Assembly: GCA_964017235.1 (NCBI GenBank) | Contig: OZ024934.1 | Location: 78,582,706-78,646,705, forward strand | DNA length: 64,000 nucleotides | Source: Sabellastarte sp. h YS-2021 | Lineage: Eukaryota > Annelida > Polychaeta > Sabellida > Sabellidae | Direction of reading: 5' to 3' | Shown here: positions 9,535-20,778 of the stretch, piece after piece | Position numbering within the stretch: position 1 is the first letter of the stretch | Layout: each line of letters starts with the position of its first letter | The notes under the pieces: model-generated | What the model saw: the letters and a program-made list of their open reading frames with translations, nothing else | The model's database searches: none | Told to the model about the DNA's origin: nothing | Translations under genes and position numbers: made by a program

Positions 9535-9894
9535 CATGAAGACCTATTTTCCACTCGTCTGAACCACAAGCTCCCACTATTTGTATCTCCAGTCCCAGAC
9601 CAAAATGTATGAGAAATAGATGCTCTGAAAATAAAGTGGTTGGGTCTCATTGCCTATGCTTACCCTCTTACGGCTCTCCTCAGGGTGATCCAAAAAATAT
9701 GGCAGTGCAATTGCCTCATCACACTAGAAGCCGCAGGCTGGTCAGGGATGCCTTGGTTTTTGGACTTAATTAGTGCAGCTCTCACAGAGATCCCACACCA
9801 AGTACCAGTGTCAACTACAGTTCTCAAACAGTCCCACAACAAAGTGTTTCACAACAACCCACAACATCTGATCCTCCATGCCTGGTGTCTATGA
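9535..9894 (+). pseudogene. DIRS polyprotein C-terminal remnant
   Basis: EDLFSTRLNHKLPLFVSPVP, then an in-frame stop, then EIDALKIKW, AYAYPLTALLRVIQKI and AGWSGMPWFLDLI align with the C-terminal domain of the intact DIRS pol (about 2665-3045). The terminal HLILHAWCL mirrors LNLHAWLLE of the first element. It overlaps the recombinase start at 9885, as in the complete element. Confidence 0.8.
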
Positions 9895-10850
9895 GTATAC
9901 TACTCAAAGAACAGGGCTTCTCTGTGGAAGTGGCAGAGAGAATTACTGCCCCTGAAAGGTCATCGACAAGGACCGTCTACAAGTCAAAGTGGGCCCTATT
10001 TGAAAAGTGGGGCAGAGAAATTTCGGTAGATTTCTCCTGTGAAACAAGTCTCAAACTTTTTCATGTACCTGTACCAAGACTTAAATAGGTGCCCATCAAC
10101 CATTGATGGCTATAGGACTGCAATTGTTGACTCCTTAGGCCCAGTGGGGCCCCTGTCTCTCAATGCTCGGATCTTAACAGGTTGCTTTCCAGCTTTCACA
10201 GATTGATCTAAGTGTTCCAGAAACTTACCAAAGTGGAACCTTTCCATTGTTCTTAGTGAAATCACGAAAGCACCCTTTGAGCCTATGAAAGACACAGACC
10301 TCAAACATCTTACCCTTAAAACTGTTTCATTGCTAGCTTTGCCCTTTAGCAAGTGTTGCAGCAAAGTCTACGCTTGGGTTGCAAACAAAGTGTCAAATTA
10401 AGGCCAATGGAAAAAGGTAGCTCTTTTCCCCTCTTCAGATTTCATAGCCAAAAACCAACTGGTAAGAGAGGTTCTCACACTCTCACCTGTGTCCAGTATG
10501 GGCCTTGAGGTACTATCTGGAATGCACCAAAGACCTGAGAAGTTCTCAATCCCTACTCTTAATTTTCTTTAAGAAAGGACATAACTCAGATAATCGACAC
10601 ACTATTCTCTCTTCTTGGTTAAGACAAACTATCCTATTATATTATAAACAAGGGATCATCAAGCCTTGGACCTGGTCCAGGTAAAAGCTCATGATATTAA
10701 TGCCTTTGCAGCCTCTAAGCATTTGCACAGTGGGGTTTTGGTGGACCAAATCATGCAAGCTTGTCACTGGAAGGCCCACAATACTTTCACAAATTTTTAC
10801 CTAAAAGACCTGACTTGGTCAGACATTGACAACAATATTTCAATATGTAC
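9885..10850 (+). pseudogene. DIRS tyrosine recombinase remnant
   Basis: The N-terminal part (LLKEQGFSVEVAERITAPER, TRTVYKSKWALFEKWG) is followed by stops and frameshifts. The middle with the first catalytic arginine is degraded: a CSKVYAWVANK-like stretch near 10350 stands where GKRRSEIHAW is expected. The C-terminal part keeps QVKAHDINAFAASKHLHSG and HNTFTNFYLKDLTW with the nucleophilic tyrosine, but the H-x-x-R box reads HDIN, so the second arginine is lost. Non-functional. Confidence 0.82.
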
Positions 10851-11118
10851 TTGGGGCCACTATTGGCCGCTGAACAAGTTCAGGCTCTTCCCCTCAGACT
10901 GGTCATTCTCAGTCAAAAAAAGAAAGGGGGGGGGGGGGGCGGGGGCGAAGAAGGGCACAGCCACTACAGCCAAGTCTTTCAGAGTCTAACTCTCAGGAAC
11001 ATCAGGTACAACAGTTACCTCCTCAGGATATCTGGTAAGGTCAGTTTTCCTTCTTTAAAGTGTATAACTTATTTAATATTATTATTTGTCTCCCGAGGTA
11101 ACCCACAAAATCCCATTA

Positions 11119-11700
11119 TTGTATCCCCGGACGAAAGTCGGGGATACTTAGGATTCAGTACGGTCACATTGCCGCCGCCGCAGAGATTTCCTTTTGGACC
11201 CGATAACTTAAAAAATATTTTAGTTAGCACTTTCAAATTTGGTATGTGGGTATATATGTGACCTTGTACGGACCCATCACGGAGACGCCGAAAATTTAAC
11301 AGCTATTTTATTTTCGTTTCTGATCGTCACTATACACATATATTTCATATATTATTGATGGTTATCTGTCTTTTTACTGATATTATTTCATAAAGTTGTT
11401 GCTGGGAGTTTATCTATGTTGATTTACAATAATATTTCCTTGTATTGATATTTGCGGGTATTATCGCCCACTACCGGGAATTATCGTTCTACATCCAAGT
11501 TCTGTCACATTGTGTTTCTACTTTCCTTTCACAACAAATTACTTACACAACACCATACTCCAGAATTTCCATCTATTTTAGGTCCCAATAAGGCTTTCCT
11601 ATGTTTTTCAGGCCCCTCTAAGGTTTTTATTTTTTATTTTCTTTGCAGTGGCTCCAGTGGGGTAGTTAGGGTGCCTGTGAAACGCCCACAGGATGAAGAT
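11119..11700 (+). mobile_element. Hairpin-headed Helitron-like element, head copy a
   Basis: It begins TTGTATCCCC after an A. The hairpin arms are GTATCCCCG (11121-11129) and CGGGGATAC (11139-11147). A GGATTC spacer, a GCCGCCGCCGC run (11171-11181) and AGAGATTTC follow, the same order as heads at 16410 and 51655. The 3' terminus is not identified; the end coordinate is only a guess before the LINE. No protein is encoded. Confidence 0.55.
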
Positions 11701-11818
11701 TGACTTGAGTGTAAATTACTGAACCGACTGTAAAGCTTAGTGGACACTAGCTATAAGGTCATTTTTATTTTAGACTCCCCACAGTCCTTTTGTGTGTTAA
11801 GGCTCGGGAGTATGAAAA

Positions 11819-13264
11819 ATGTACCTTGTATGCTGTCTGGTATTCATCAGTCTTTTCCTCATCAGTATGTCCGACCATAAAGTACAGGTCAAGGGTTGTT
11901 TTGTGGGCTCCGTACTACCTCGATCTTTCAGACTGGCTAGTTCTGTTACAAATGCAAGATGCTTTCCCTCATCAGTGAAATCACGATCCCTCTGTGTTCT
12001 CTTGCTTTTATGTGGGGATATATCCCTAAATCCTGGACCTATTGTGATGGGGGTTGCTAACTGTCGGTCTGTAAGAAACAAGGCTCCAATGATTTCTGAC
12101 GTTGTGTTCAATCACTCACTGGACATATTATCACTGGTCGAAACTCATATTCGCCCGACTGATACCGATTGGCTGCTTCAATCCATCACACCACCATCTT
12201 ATAAATTGTGTCAAAGACCTCGTGCACATGGCTCGGGTGGAGGAGTTGGCTTTCTCATAAATAGCAGCCTGTCTCATAGAATTGTGGATCATCCCACTTT
12301 CACCTACTTTGAATGTCTGGTAGTCAGTATTGGATCGAATGCTCATTCTACACTGGTTGCTTGTGTTTATCGTTCTCCAGGTTCATGTTCCAATCCTTTT
12401 TATGATGAGTTTTACAGGTTGGTTGAGTTCCTCTCATCTATGAATTCCTCCTTCATCATTTGTGGCGACTTTAATGTTCATATTGACACAACATCAAGAG
12501 ATAGTGTTAATTTCCTTAATACTCTTGACTCCTGCAATATTACTCAACATGTTCACTCTGCTACCCATCTTCATGGCCATACCCTAGATCTCATCCTTAC
12601 TTCTGATAGTTCTCTGGTTTCAAATGTGGTTGTCAGTGACTACATCTCCAACCATGCAATGATCAAATGTCAAGTTGAAACTCCAACAACTGCTAAATCA
12701 CAAGCTAACAGAGTGACTTACAGGAGATATCATAAAATAAACATGGACACTCTACGTAATGACTTGAGCAATTGCTCCTTTGTTGCTTGTCCGGGTGACA
12801 CTGCGAAAAAATTGTATGATCAATACACTAATGATCTTTCCAACCTTCTGGACAAACATGCTCCAGAGGTTACTCGCTGTCTTGCCAAGGAGCCAGCAAA
12901 GTGGATATCAGATACCTACAAAAATGCCAAATCTATTCGACGACAGTTTGAACGCATCTGGCGTAAAAAGAAAACTCCTCTTAACCGTGCAAAGCTGCGC
13001 AAACAAATTGCCAGGTGTAATTCACTTGCCAATAAAGACAAAGCCACATATTACAGAGCTTTTGTTAATGAAAACGGTGATGACCCTAAAAAACTATGGC
13101 AAGTTCTGCGTTCTGCCTTGCACCGTATCCTTGACAAGGTTCTTCCATCAAATAGTTCACAAAAAAATTGGCTGAACAGTTTGCCGCTTTTTTCACCAAT
13201 AAGATTGCTAAAATCCGAGAGTCTTTTTCCAGTTTTTCATCTTTTTCCTTGCCATCTCCAGTGA
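11819..13264 (+). pseudogene. LINE ORF2 5' part: apurinic endonuclease domain
   Basis: This 481-codon frame holds the endonuclease half of an L2/CR1-like retrotransposon polyprotein. LLLCGDISLNPGP precedes the domain. Endonuclease motifs follow in order: NCRSVRNKA (about residue 80), DILSLVETHI, VACVYRSPG, FIICGDFNVH and SNHAMIKC. The endonuclease nicks target DNA to prime reverse transcription. Past residue 330 comes the linker (AKWISDTYKNAKSIRRQF, YYRAFVNENGDDPKKLWQ). The frame is lost at a run of seven A residues (13161-13167); one more A would join it to the RT frame beginning LAEQFAAFF. All visible catalytic residues are present. The C-terminal 35 residues after the shift are spurious. 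The start codon is uncertain. Confidence 0.9.
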
Positions 13265-14913
13265 ATCCGCCAGGACTTGTCAAATTTGATGATGCCTCAC
13301 CTGACGATATTGCGAAGGTAATCAAAAATTCACCTACAAAATCCTGTCTCCTGGATCCTTGGCCCACTTTCCTAGTTAAGGATTGCCTTGATATACTGCT
13401 TCCTTCTATCACAAAACTTGTGAATTGTTCTTTGTTGGAAGGTGCTGTCCCAGATGGCTTCAAAAGTGCTGTTGTCACTCCACTGATAAAGAAATCTTCT
13501 TTATCAAAGGATGAACTAAAAAACTATCTCCCTGTGTCTGGGTTGAGCTTTATCTCAAAACTCGTAGAACGTGTAGTTGCCTCACAACTCAGTAGACATG
13601 TCTCTCTCCATGGGTTGGAAAACGAGTATCAATCTGCCTATAGACGTGGCCATTCAACTGAAACAGCTCTTTTGTCTATAAAGAATCAGATTCACCTATC
13701 TCTAGCCAGAGGTGAGGCCACAGCTGTGGTGCTGCTTGATCAATCTGCAGCGTTTGACACCATTGATCATGACAAACTCCTTGATTGCTTAAGAAAATGG
13801 TTCGGTGTCGGGGGTAGATGCCTTGACTGGTTCAAATCATACCTTTCTGATCGCACCCAATGCATCAAGATTGGTTCTGTTCTGTCTGAGGCTAGAAAGC
13901 TTAAGTTTGGTGTACCACAAGGTTCAGTTCTTAGTCCTATTCTTTTTTTGTTGTATACCACACCTTTGAGCAAAGTAATCTCTAAACATCCAGATGTCAA
14001 ATTTCACTTTTATGCAGATGACACACAGCTGTTTATTCACCTCAAACACAAAAATGCAAAAATTGCCTTCGATCGGCTAGGAAAGTGCCTCGAAGATGTC
14101 AAACTATGGCTGTGTGCAAATAAACTAAAGCTGAATGCTGATAAGATTGACTGTATTATATTTGGTGCCAAGTCTCAACAAGAAAAGTTTAACCCATTCT
14201 TTCCAGTAAATATATTGGGCGAATCACTGATACCTTCAGATGCCGTTAAGAATTTGGGTGTCTGGTTTGACTCAGACTTTTCCTTCACCAAACATGTTAA
14301 AAATGTATGTAAACTATGTTTCATCCAGATGAGGGATCTTAGACAAATTCGAAAGTACTTGACTCGTGATGCTGCTCTTACGGCTGCAAACGCACTTGTG
14401 GGCAGTAGGCTTGACTACTGTAACTCCTTGTTTAGGGGTCTATCTGATGCTAACCTACGCAAGCTACAATGCATTCAAAACAGTCTCGCCAGAATTGTTT
14501 GCAGAACCACATGTCTTTCTCACACCACTCCACTAAGAAAAGCCCTTCATTGGCTACCCAGAAGGCACCGTTGCATCTTCAAGACTGCCTTGTTGGTATA
14601 TAAATACCTACATACTAACAGTCAAAAATATTTCAGCCCATTTCTCAAAGTTAGACAATGTGCCTATAATACTCGGTTGAGTCAATCTGATGGTATAATT
14701 CTACATGTTCCTCAATACCAACCATCTATTTACAAATCCACAAAGCAGTTTGGTCTAAGCTTTGCATATGATGCTCCCAAAATATGGAATGAACTCCCTG
14801 ATAATGTACGATCTGCCACTTCATTGCTTCCTTCAGAAAAAAACTTAAGGCATACCTATTCTGCCAAGCTTATCCTCCTTAGTATTTTCCACCTCATATG
14901 GCGTTCTCCGTGA
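13168..14913 (+). CDS. LINE reverse transcriptase domain (L2/CR1-like)
   Basis: A 581-codon frame carries the full RT and C-terminal part. The motifs in order are QSAYRRGHSTETALL, VVLLDQSAAFDTIDH (first catalytic Asp), FGVPQGSVLSPILF and FYADDTQLF with the YADD active site (about 14010). The thumb region and the family-typical C-terminus (HWLPRRHRCIFKTALLVYK, FAYDAPKIWNELPDN) follow. It is the downstream half of the same ORF as the endonuclease, separated by a one-base shift in an A-run, so it is not an independent gene. No other disruption is seen. The 3' end of the element follows directly. Confidence 0.92.
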   Translation: MAEQFAAFFTNKIAKIRESFSSFSSFSLPSPVNPPGLVKFDDASPDDIAKVIKNSPTKSCLLDPWPTFLVKDCLDILLPSITKLVNCSLLEGAVPDGFKSAVVTPLIKKSSLSKDELKNYLPVSGLSFISKLVERVVASQLSRHVSLHGLENEYQSAYRRGHSTETALLSIKNQIHLSLARGEATAVVLLDQSAAFDTIDHDKLLDCLRKWFGVGGRCLDWFKSYLSDRTQCIKIGSVLSEARKLKFGVPQGSVLSPILFLLYTTPLSKVISKHPDVKFHFYADDTQLFIHLKHKNAKIAFDRLGKCLEDVKLWLCANKLKLNADKIDCIIFGAKSQQEKFNPFFPVNILGESLIPSDAVKNLGVWFDSDFSFTKHVKNVCKLCFIQMRDLRQIRKYLTRDAALTAANALVGSRLDYCNSLFRGLSDANLRKLQCIQNSLARIVCRTTCLSHTTPLRKALHWLPRRHRCIFKTALLVYKYLHTNSQKYFSPFLKVRQCAYNTRLSQSDGIILHVPQYQPSIYKSTKQFGLSFAYDAPKIWNELPDNVRSATSLLPSEKNLRHTYSAKLILLSIFHLIWRSP

Positions 14914-15043
14914 TGTCGACCATAGCAATGGACAAGGACAATGATTTTTGTAACTATGCTTATGATGTTGCGCCTTAGAGTCTGTCACTTCGGCAGAGAT
15001 TAAGCGCTATAAAAGTTGGAATTGGAATTGGAATTGGAATTGA

Positions 15044-15259
15044 ATATGGGCAATGCCACGAACGCTATTGTCTTGTGACCTTGACCTTCAATCTCAAGGT
15101 CACTGGTGGCCTCTTAAAGGTCAGATTTTGGCCATTTTTTCACTTTTTGGCCCAGTTCTCCTATACAGAAAGTCAGATCATCCTATGGCTGGTATATATA
15201 ATACATATATATGTCCTCTGTAAGCATGCAGAAATTTGACCTTGAAGCTATTCATTGAA
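15044..15259. repeat. Degenerate flank of the 174-bp array
   Basis: GGTCACTGG, GGTCAGATTTTGGCC and similar words resemble diverged units of the following array. No coding potential is visible. Confidence 0.45.
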
Positions 15260-15835
15260 GGTCATCCACTGACCGCCAAAGTACCTGACCGAGGGTCATT
15301 TTTGGCCTTTTTGGAGATATTTTCACACTTAATGCTGACTATATTGCATGGAAACTATTGAAAATGGCTTTGGAGGTTGAGTACATGATGGACTTCTACC
15401 ATCCAGGCTTACTGGGTACAGATCTTCATTTAAGGTCATCCACTGACTGCCAAAGTACCTGACCAAGGGTCATTTTTGGCAAATTTGGAGATATTTTCAC
15501 ACTTAATGCTGACTATATTGCATGGAAACTATTGAAAATGGCTTTGGAGGTTGAGTACATGATGGACTTCTACCATCCAGGCTTACTGGGTACAGATCTT
15601 CATTTAAGGTCATCCACTGACTGCCAAAGTACCTGACCAAGGGTCATTTTTGGCAAATTTGGAGATATTTTCACACTTAATGCTGACTACATTGCATGGA
15701 AACTATTGAAAATGGCTTTGGAGGTTGAGTACATGATGGAGTACCAGCATCCAGGCTTACCGGTTACAGATCTTCATTTAAGGTCATCCACTGACCGCCA
15801 AAGTACCTGACCGAGGGTCATTTTTGGCCCTCTAT
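15260..15835 (+). repeat. 174-bp tandem array
   Basis: GGTCATCCACTGAC recurs at 15260, 15434, 15608 and 15782, exactly 174 bp apart. Units 2 and 3 are nearly identical. The array passes into TTTG repeats (15835-15850) and then the dimeric GGATCC-rich repeat. Confidence 0.9.
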
Positions 15836-16409
15836 TTGTTTGTTTGTTTGTGAACAAGATAACTCAAAAACTGACAGATGGATTTTGATAAAATTTTCAG
15901 GATATGTCCAAAATGGTAAAAGGAAGATATGATTAAATTTTGGGAGTGATCCGGATCACTGTCTGGATATTCTGGATCCATGAAATTTTATTTTTAAAGA
16001 CAGATAACTCAAAAACTTATGGGTGCATTTTGATGAAATTTTCAGGAAATGTCCTTAATGGGACGAGGAACAAGTGATTACATTTTGGGAGTGATCTGGA
16101 TCACTGTCTGGATCATATTTGTGTACAACATAGCTCAAAAACTTATGGATGGATTTTGATGAAATTTTCAGGATATGTCTGAAAAGGTAAAAGGATGAAA
16201 TGGTTGAATTTTGGAAGTGATCCGGATCACTATATGGATCTTCTGGATCCATGAAATGTAATTTTTAAAGACAGATACCTCAAAAAGTTATGGATGGATT
16301 GTGATGACATTTTCAGCAAATGACCTAAATGGTACAAGGAACAAGTGATTACATTTTTGGAGTGATCTGGATCACTGTCTGGATCATCTGGATCCAGGCT
16401 GCAACATAA
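15836..16409 (+). repeat. Dimeric ~280-bp GGATCC-rich repeat, segment 1
   Basis: Half-units of about 140 bp alternate: one begins GATCCATGAAATGTAATTTT and the other GATCCAGGCTGC. Each contains a core ATAACTCAAAAACTTATGG, then GATTTTGATGAAATTTTCAG, then GTGATCTGGATCACT. The segment is interrupted after GCAACATAA (16409) by the element at 16410-19684. The sequence resumes at 19685 without loss. Confidence 0.88.
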
Positions 16410-16487
16410 TTGTATCCCCGACGCGAAACGGGGATACTATGGATTCATCGTCGTCGTCCGCGCCCTCGTCCGCGTCCGCAGAGATTT

Positions 16488-16795
16488 CTTGTTAGCGACC
16501 TACAGTCCACATTTCTTTCCGCATTTCTTTCATATTTGGCCGGTGGCTTGATATGGTAGAGGACTCGCCACCCTATCTTTTTGGTAGGCTTTATGTCTAA
16601 ATTAGGCCTGTGGTAGACAAAAATGTCTAAAATGTGGAATATTGCTTGTTAGCGACCTACAGTCCACATTTCTTTCCAGATTTCTTTCATATTTGGCAGG
16701 TGGCTTGGTATGCTAGAGGACTCGCCACCCTATCTTTTTGGTAGGCTTTATGTCTAAATTAGGCCTCTGGTAGACAAAAATGTCTAAAATGCATT
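16488..16795 (+). repeat. Two 157-bp tandem units
   Basis: CTTGTTAGCGACCTACAGTC occurs at 16488 and 16645. The two units differ at only a few positions. They lie directly after the GC-rich head of element b. Confidence 0.85.
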
Positions 16796-16796
16796 A

Positions 16797-17930
16797 AAAT
16801 TCATGAAATCATGCACTAAATCACTTGTAACTTGAAAAGTGTTGCATTTAGAGCATTTTGTTAAACTATGTTATTCAGATACTTTTTTCATAGCTACAAC
16901 ATGGTGAGTAACTTGGGTGTCTGTCTCAATAGCTAAGTGAGTAATAGCTACTTTTGGGCTTTTCAGTAACTTCCATCGTGAGTAAAATCACTTGTAACTT
17001 GAAAACTATTGCATTTAGAGTATTTTGTTTCAATATGTTATTCAGCTATTTTTGGGTCAGCTATAACATAGTAAAATTTCAGACCTGTAGCTCATGGCAT
17101 AGCTGAGTAATAGCTACTTTTAGGTTATCACTGTTGAGTAAATTGCTTATAACTTCAAAAGTATTACATTTAGAGTATTTTGTTTCAATATGTTATTCAC
17201 CTATTTCGGAGTCAGCTATAACATAGTGAAGTTCCAGACCTGTGGCTCATTGCATAGCTGAGTAATAGCTACTTTGAAGTTCACACTGTTGAGTAAATCA
17301 GTTGTAATTGGAAAACTATTGCATTTACAGAAATTTGTGTAAATATGTTATTCAGCTACTTTTGGGTCAGCTATAACATAGTGAAATTATAGACCTGTAG
17401 CTCATGGCACAACTGAGCAATAGCTATTTTCAGGTACTGACTGTTGAGTAAATGACTTGTAACTTGAAAAATATTGCATTTGGAGTATTTTGTTAAAATA
17501 TGTTGTTCACCTACTTTTGGGTCAGCTATAACGTCGTGAAATTACAGACTTATAGCTCATGGCATAGCTGAGCAATAGCTATTTTCAGGTTCTCACTATT
17601 GAGTAAATCAGTTGTAACTTGAAAACTATTGCATTTACAGTATTTTGCTTAAATATGTTGTTCACCTAATTTTGGGTCAGCTATAACATAGAAAAAATTC
17701 AGACATGTAGCTCATTGCATAGCTGAGTAATAACTACTTTGAGGTTATCACTGTTGAGTAAATAAGTTATAATGTGAAAACTATTACATTTACAGTATTT
17801 TGTTTAAATATGTTATTCATATAATTTTTGGTCAGCTATAACAGAGTGAAATTGCAGACCTCTATGTCATGGCATAGCTTACCAATATCTACTTTCAGGT
17901 TCTCACTGTTGAGTAAATCATTGTATCCAC
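16797..17930 (+). repeat. 155-bp tandem array, copy 1 (~7 units)
   Basis: Units carry TAACTTGAAAACTATTGC, GTCAGCTATAACATAG and GCATAGCTGAGTAATAGCTA. They are moderately diverged from each other. The array ends GTTGAGTAAATCA, directly abutting an internal TTGTATCC head at 17931. The same array type with the same end occurs at 32008-34378. Confidence 0.85.
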
Positions 17931-18095
17931 TGGATAGCCGCAGTGTGTAGAGAGATTTCAACATTTACCTCTCTAACGAAAAAAATATTATAGCTAGCCT
18001 TCTCAAGTTTGCAAGGTATATTAGAGGGTGCACCACAGTATTCTATTGGTAGGCTTTATGTCTAAATTAGGCCTGTGGCTAAATTACTTGCCTAC
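17931..18095 (+). mobile_element. Internal head remnant inside element b
   Basis: It starts TTGTATCCACTGGATAGC, then GCAGTGTGTAGAGAGATTTC and TATTATAGCTAGCCTTCTCA. This matches the head of the element at 51655 with the right hairpin arm and GCC-repeat deleted. It marks where a second element's 5' end became internal. Confidence 0.7.
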
Positions 18096-19362
18096 TAAAA
18101 ATGAGTAATTCTGCATTTTCTCTAAAAGTATTGCAGATAGCAAATTTTTCTTAAATAACTCATTCACCTACTTTTGGGAGAGCTTTTACATGCTGAAGTT
18201 CCAGACCTGTAGGTAATTACTCACCTACTCAAAATGAGTAAATGCGAATTATCTCTAAAAGTATTGCAGATAGCCAATTTTTCTCAAATAACTCATTCAC
18301 CTACTTTTGGGAGAGCTTTCACTTGGTGAAGTTTCAGACCCATAGGTAATTACTCACCTACTGAAAATGAGTAAATGCAAATTATCTCTAAAAGTATTCC
18401 AGATAGCCAATTTTTGTCAAATAACTCCTTCACCTACTTTTGGGAGACCTTTCACTTGGTGAAGTTTCAGACCTGTAGCTAATTATTCACCTACTCAAAA
18501 TGAGTAAATGCTAATTATTTCTAAAAGTATTGCAGATATCCAATTTTTATCAAATAACTCATTCATCTACTTTTGGGAGAACTTTCACATGGTGAAGTTT
18601 CAGACCCATAGCTAATTATTCACCTACTCAAAATGAGTAAATGCAAATTATCTCTAAAAGTATTCCAGATAGCCAATTTTTGTCAAATAACTCCTTCACC
18701 TACTCTGTGGAGACCTTTCACTTGGTGAAGTTTCAGACCTGTAGCTAATTATTCACCTACTCAAAATGAGTAAATGCGAATTATCTCTAAAAGTATTGCA
18801 GATAGCCAATTTTTCTCAAATAACTCATTCACCTACTTTTGGGAGAGCTTTCACTTGGTGAAGTTTCAGACCCGTAGGTAATTACTCACCTACTAAAAAT
18901 GAGTAAATGCAAATTATCTCTAAAAGTATTCCAGATAGCCAATTTTTGTCAAATAACTCCTTCACCTACTTTTGGGAGACCTTTCACTTGGTGAAGTTTC
19001 AGACCTGTAGCTAATTATTCGCCTACTCAAAATGAGTAAATACTAATTATCTCTAAAAGTATTGCAGATATCCAATTTTTATCAAATAACTCATTCATCT
19101 ACTTTTGGGACAGCTTTCACATGGTGAAGTTCCAGACCCGTAGGTAATTACTCACCTACTGAAAATGAGTAAATTCGAATTATCTCTAAAAGTATTGTAG
19201 GTAGCCAATTTTTCTCAAATAACTCATTCGCCTACTTTTGAGAGAGCTTTCACTTGGTGAAGTTTCAGACCCGTAGCTAATTATTCACCTACTCAAAATG
19301 AATAAATGCGAATTATCTCGAGAAGTATTGCAGATAGCCAGTATTTCTCAAATAACTCATTA
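18096..19362 (+). repeat. 133-bp tandem array, copy 1 (~9.5 units)
   Basis: TGAGTAAATG recurs at 18501, 18634, 18767 and 18900 (133-bp spacing). The unit contains TTATCTCTAAAAGTATTGC and CACCTACTTTTGGGAGAGC. It is a diverged relative of the 155-bp unit: both share TTCACCTACTTTTGGG and GTGAAGTTTCAGACC-like blocks. The array degenerates at 19362. Confidence 0.88.
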
Positions 19363-19653
19363 ATATAAAAACAACTTATAGGAAGTCATGGGCTGCAAAT
19401 CTTTTCATGTGGTCAGATTTGACCTTGGGCCCCTCCTGCTTATTATTGGTCCTAGAGGTTTGCAATGTGAAAACGACTTATAGGAAATCATGGGCTGCGA
19501 ATCTTTTGATCAGGTCAGACTTCACCTTGGGCCCCTGCTACAGGGTCAAATAAGGGTAACCAAACTTAAAAGTGCTTTCAGCTTGCTTATTAACGAAAAA
19601 TGCTGTTTATCTTCTAAACTATGTTAGTTGGCCTTTGTCGGTGGATACATCCA
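19363..19653 (+). repeat. 147-bp type units and 3' end region of element b
   Basis: Two diverged units of the 147-bp family (ATTATTGGTCCTAGAGGTTT) are followed by a 100-bp unique tail leading to the terminal hairpin. The tail resembles 53650-53717 of the element at 51655. Confidence 0.7.
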
Positions 19654-19684
19654 GCATCTGGCCACAGATGCGTCCTTAGTCTAG

Positions 19685-20754
19685 TTTTAGGATGAATTTT
19701 GATGATATTTTTAGGATATATTACAAATGGTAAAAGGAAGAAGTGGTAAAAGGAAGAAATGGTTCAATTTTGCGAGTGATCTGGACCACTATCTGGATCT
19801 TCTGGATCCATGAAATATAATTTTTAAAGACAAATAGCTCAAAAAGTCATGGGTGGATTTTGATGAAATTTTCAGGAAATGTCCTAAATGGGACAAGGAA
19901 CAAGTGATTAGATTTTGGGAGTGATCTGGATCATCTGGATCCAGGCTCCCAGATGTGTTTGTGTACAAGATAAATCAAAAACTTATGGACGGATTTTGAT
20001 GAAATTTTCAGGATATGTCTGAAAAGGTAAAAGGATGAAATGATTGAATTTTGGAAGTGATCCGGATCACTATATGGATCTTCTGGATCCATGAAATGTA
20101 ATTTTTAAAGACAGATACCTCAAAAAGTTATGGATGGATCGTGATGACATTTTCAGCAAATGATCTAAATGGTGCGAGGAACAAGTGATTAGATTTTGGG
20201 AGTGATCTGGATCACTGTCTGGATCATCTGGATCCAGGCTGCCAGATGTGTTTGTGTACAATGTAGCTGAAAAACTTATGGACGGATTTTGATGAAATTT
20301 TCGGGATATGTCTGAAAAGGTAAAACAATGAAATGGCTGAATTTTGGAAGTGATCAGGATCACTATATGGATCTTCTGGATCCATGAAATGTAATTTTTA
20401 AAGACAGATACCTCAAAAAGTTATGGATGGATTGTGATGACATTTTCAACAAATGACCTAAATGGTACAAGGAACAAGTGATTACATTTTTTTGGAGTGA
20501 TCTGGATCATCTGGATCCAGGCTGCAACATAATTTTAGGATGAATTTTGATGATATTTTTAGGATATGTTAGAAATGGTAAAAGGAAGAAGTGGTAAAAG
20601 GAAGAAATGATTCAATTTTGCGAGTGATCTGGACCACTATCTGGATCTTCTGGATCCATGAAATATAATTTTAAAGACAAATAGCTCAAAAAGTCATGGG
20701 TGGATTTTTATGAAATTTTCAGGAAATGTCCTAAATGGGACAAGAAACAAGTAA
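19685..20754 (+). repeat. Dimeric ~280-bp GGATCC-rich repeat, segment 2
   Basis: It continues the array broken at 16409. GGATCCATGAAAT recurs at about 280-bp spacing (near 19807, 20088, 20379 and 20655). It contains the intact paralog GCAACATAATTTTAGGATG (20523-20541), which proves the clean insertion of element b. It is broken after CAAGTAA by element c. Confidence 0.88.
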
Positions 20755-20778
20755 TTAAGCGTCCCGCAAGGGACGCTT

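Larger units (their letters stand above)
7700..10985 (+). mobile_element. Decayed DIRS retrotransposon, second subfamily
   Basis: The same order of DIRS parts is seen as at the left end, but broken by many stops, frameshifts and deletions. There is a gag-like remnant (7720-8770), RT pieces (8860-9430) without an intact RNase H, the DIRS C-terminal region (9535-9894), and recombinase N- and C-terminal pieces (9885-10850). Protein similarity to the first DIRS is only partial, so this is a distinct and older lineage. A G/A-rich run at 10917-10945 follows the recombinase. Terminal repeats were not identified. Confidence 0.85.
11819..15043 (+). mobile_element. L2/CR1-like LINE, nearly full length
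   Basis: Endonuclease and RT are followed by a short 3' UTR with GCGCCTTAGAGTCTG and GGCAGAGATTAAGCGC. The tail is a tandem GGAATT microsatellite (about 15016-15043), the type of end used by L2/CR1-clade LINEs instead of poly(A). The 5' boundary is not defined, but the frame is open from about 11819. Truncated relatives with the same tail lie at 6255-6549, 38936-39310 and possibly 36593-36640. Confidence 0.88.
16410..19684 (+). mobile_element. Hairpin-headed Helitron-like element b (chimeric)
   Basis: The 5' end TTGTATCCCCG has hairpin arms 16412-16420 and 16429-16437 and a GTCGTCGTCC-rich stretch. The interior comprises two 157-bp units, a 155-bp array, an internal second head at 17931, a 133-bp array and 1.5 units of the 147-bp type. 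The 3' end has hairpin GCATCTG/CAGATGC (19654-19660, 19665-19671) and stops at CTAG (19681-19684). Removing 16410-19684 joins GCAACATAA to TTTTAGGATG. This is identical to the uninterrupted paralogous repeat at 20523-20541, so insertion was between A and T with no duplication. No Rep/helicase gene is encoded. Confidence 0.82.

Noticed and set aside
11700-11760. 3' end of head element a at CACTAG (about 11749)
   Set aside because: CTAG is followed by C, not T, and no convincing hairpin precedes it. The end stays unknown.
16055-20363. Minus-strand Asp/Pro-rich frames (DPDDPDSDPDH)
   Set aside because: They are the antisense of GGATCC/GTGATCTGGATC repeats; no start, splice or domain support.
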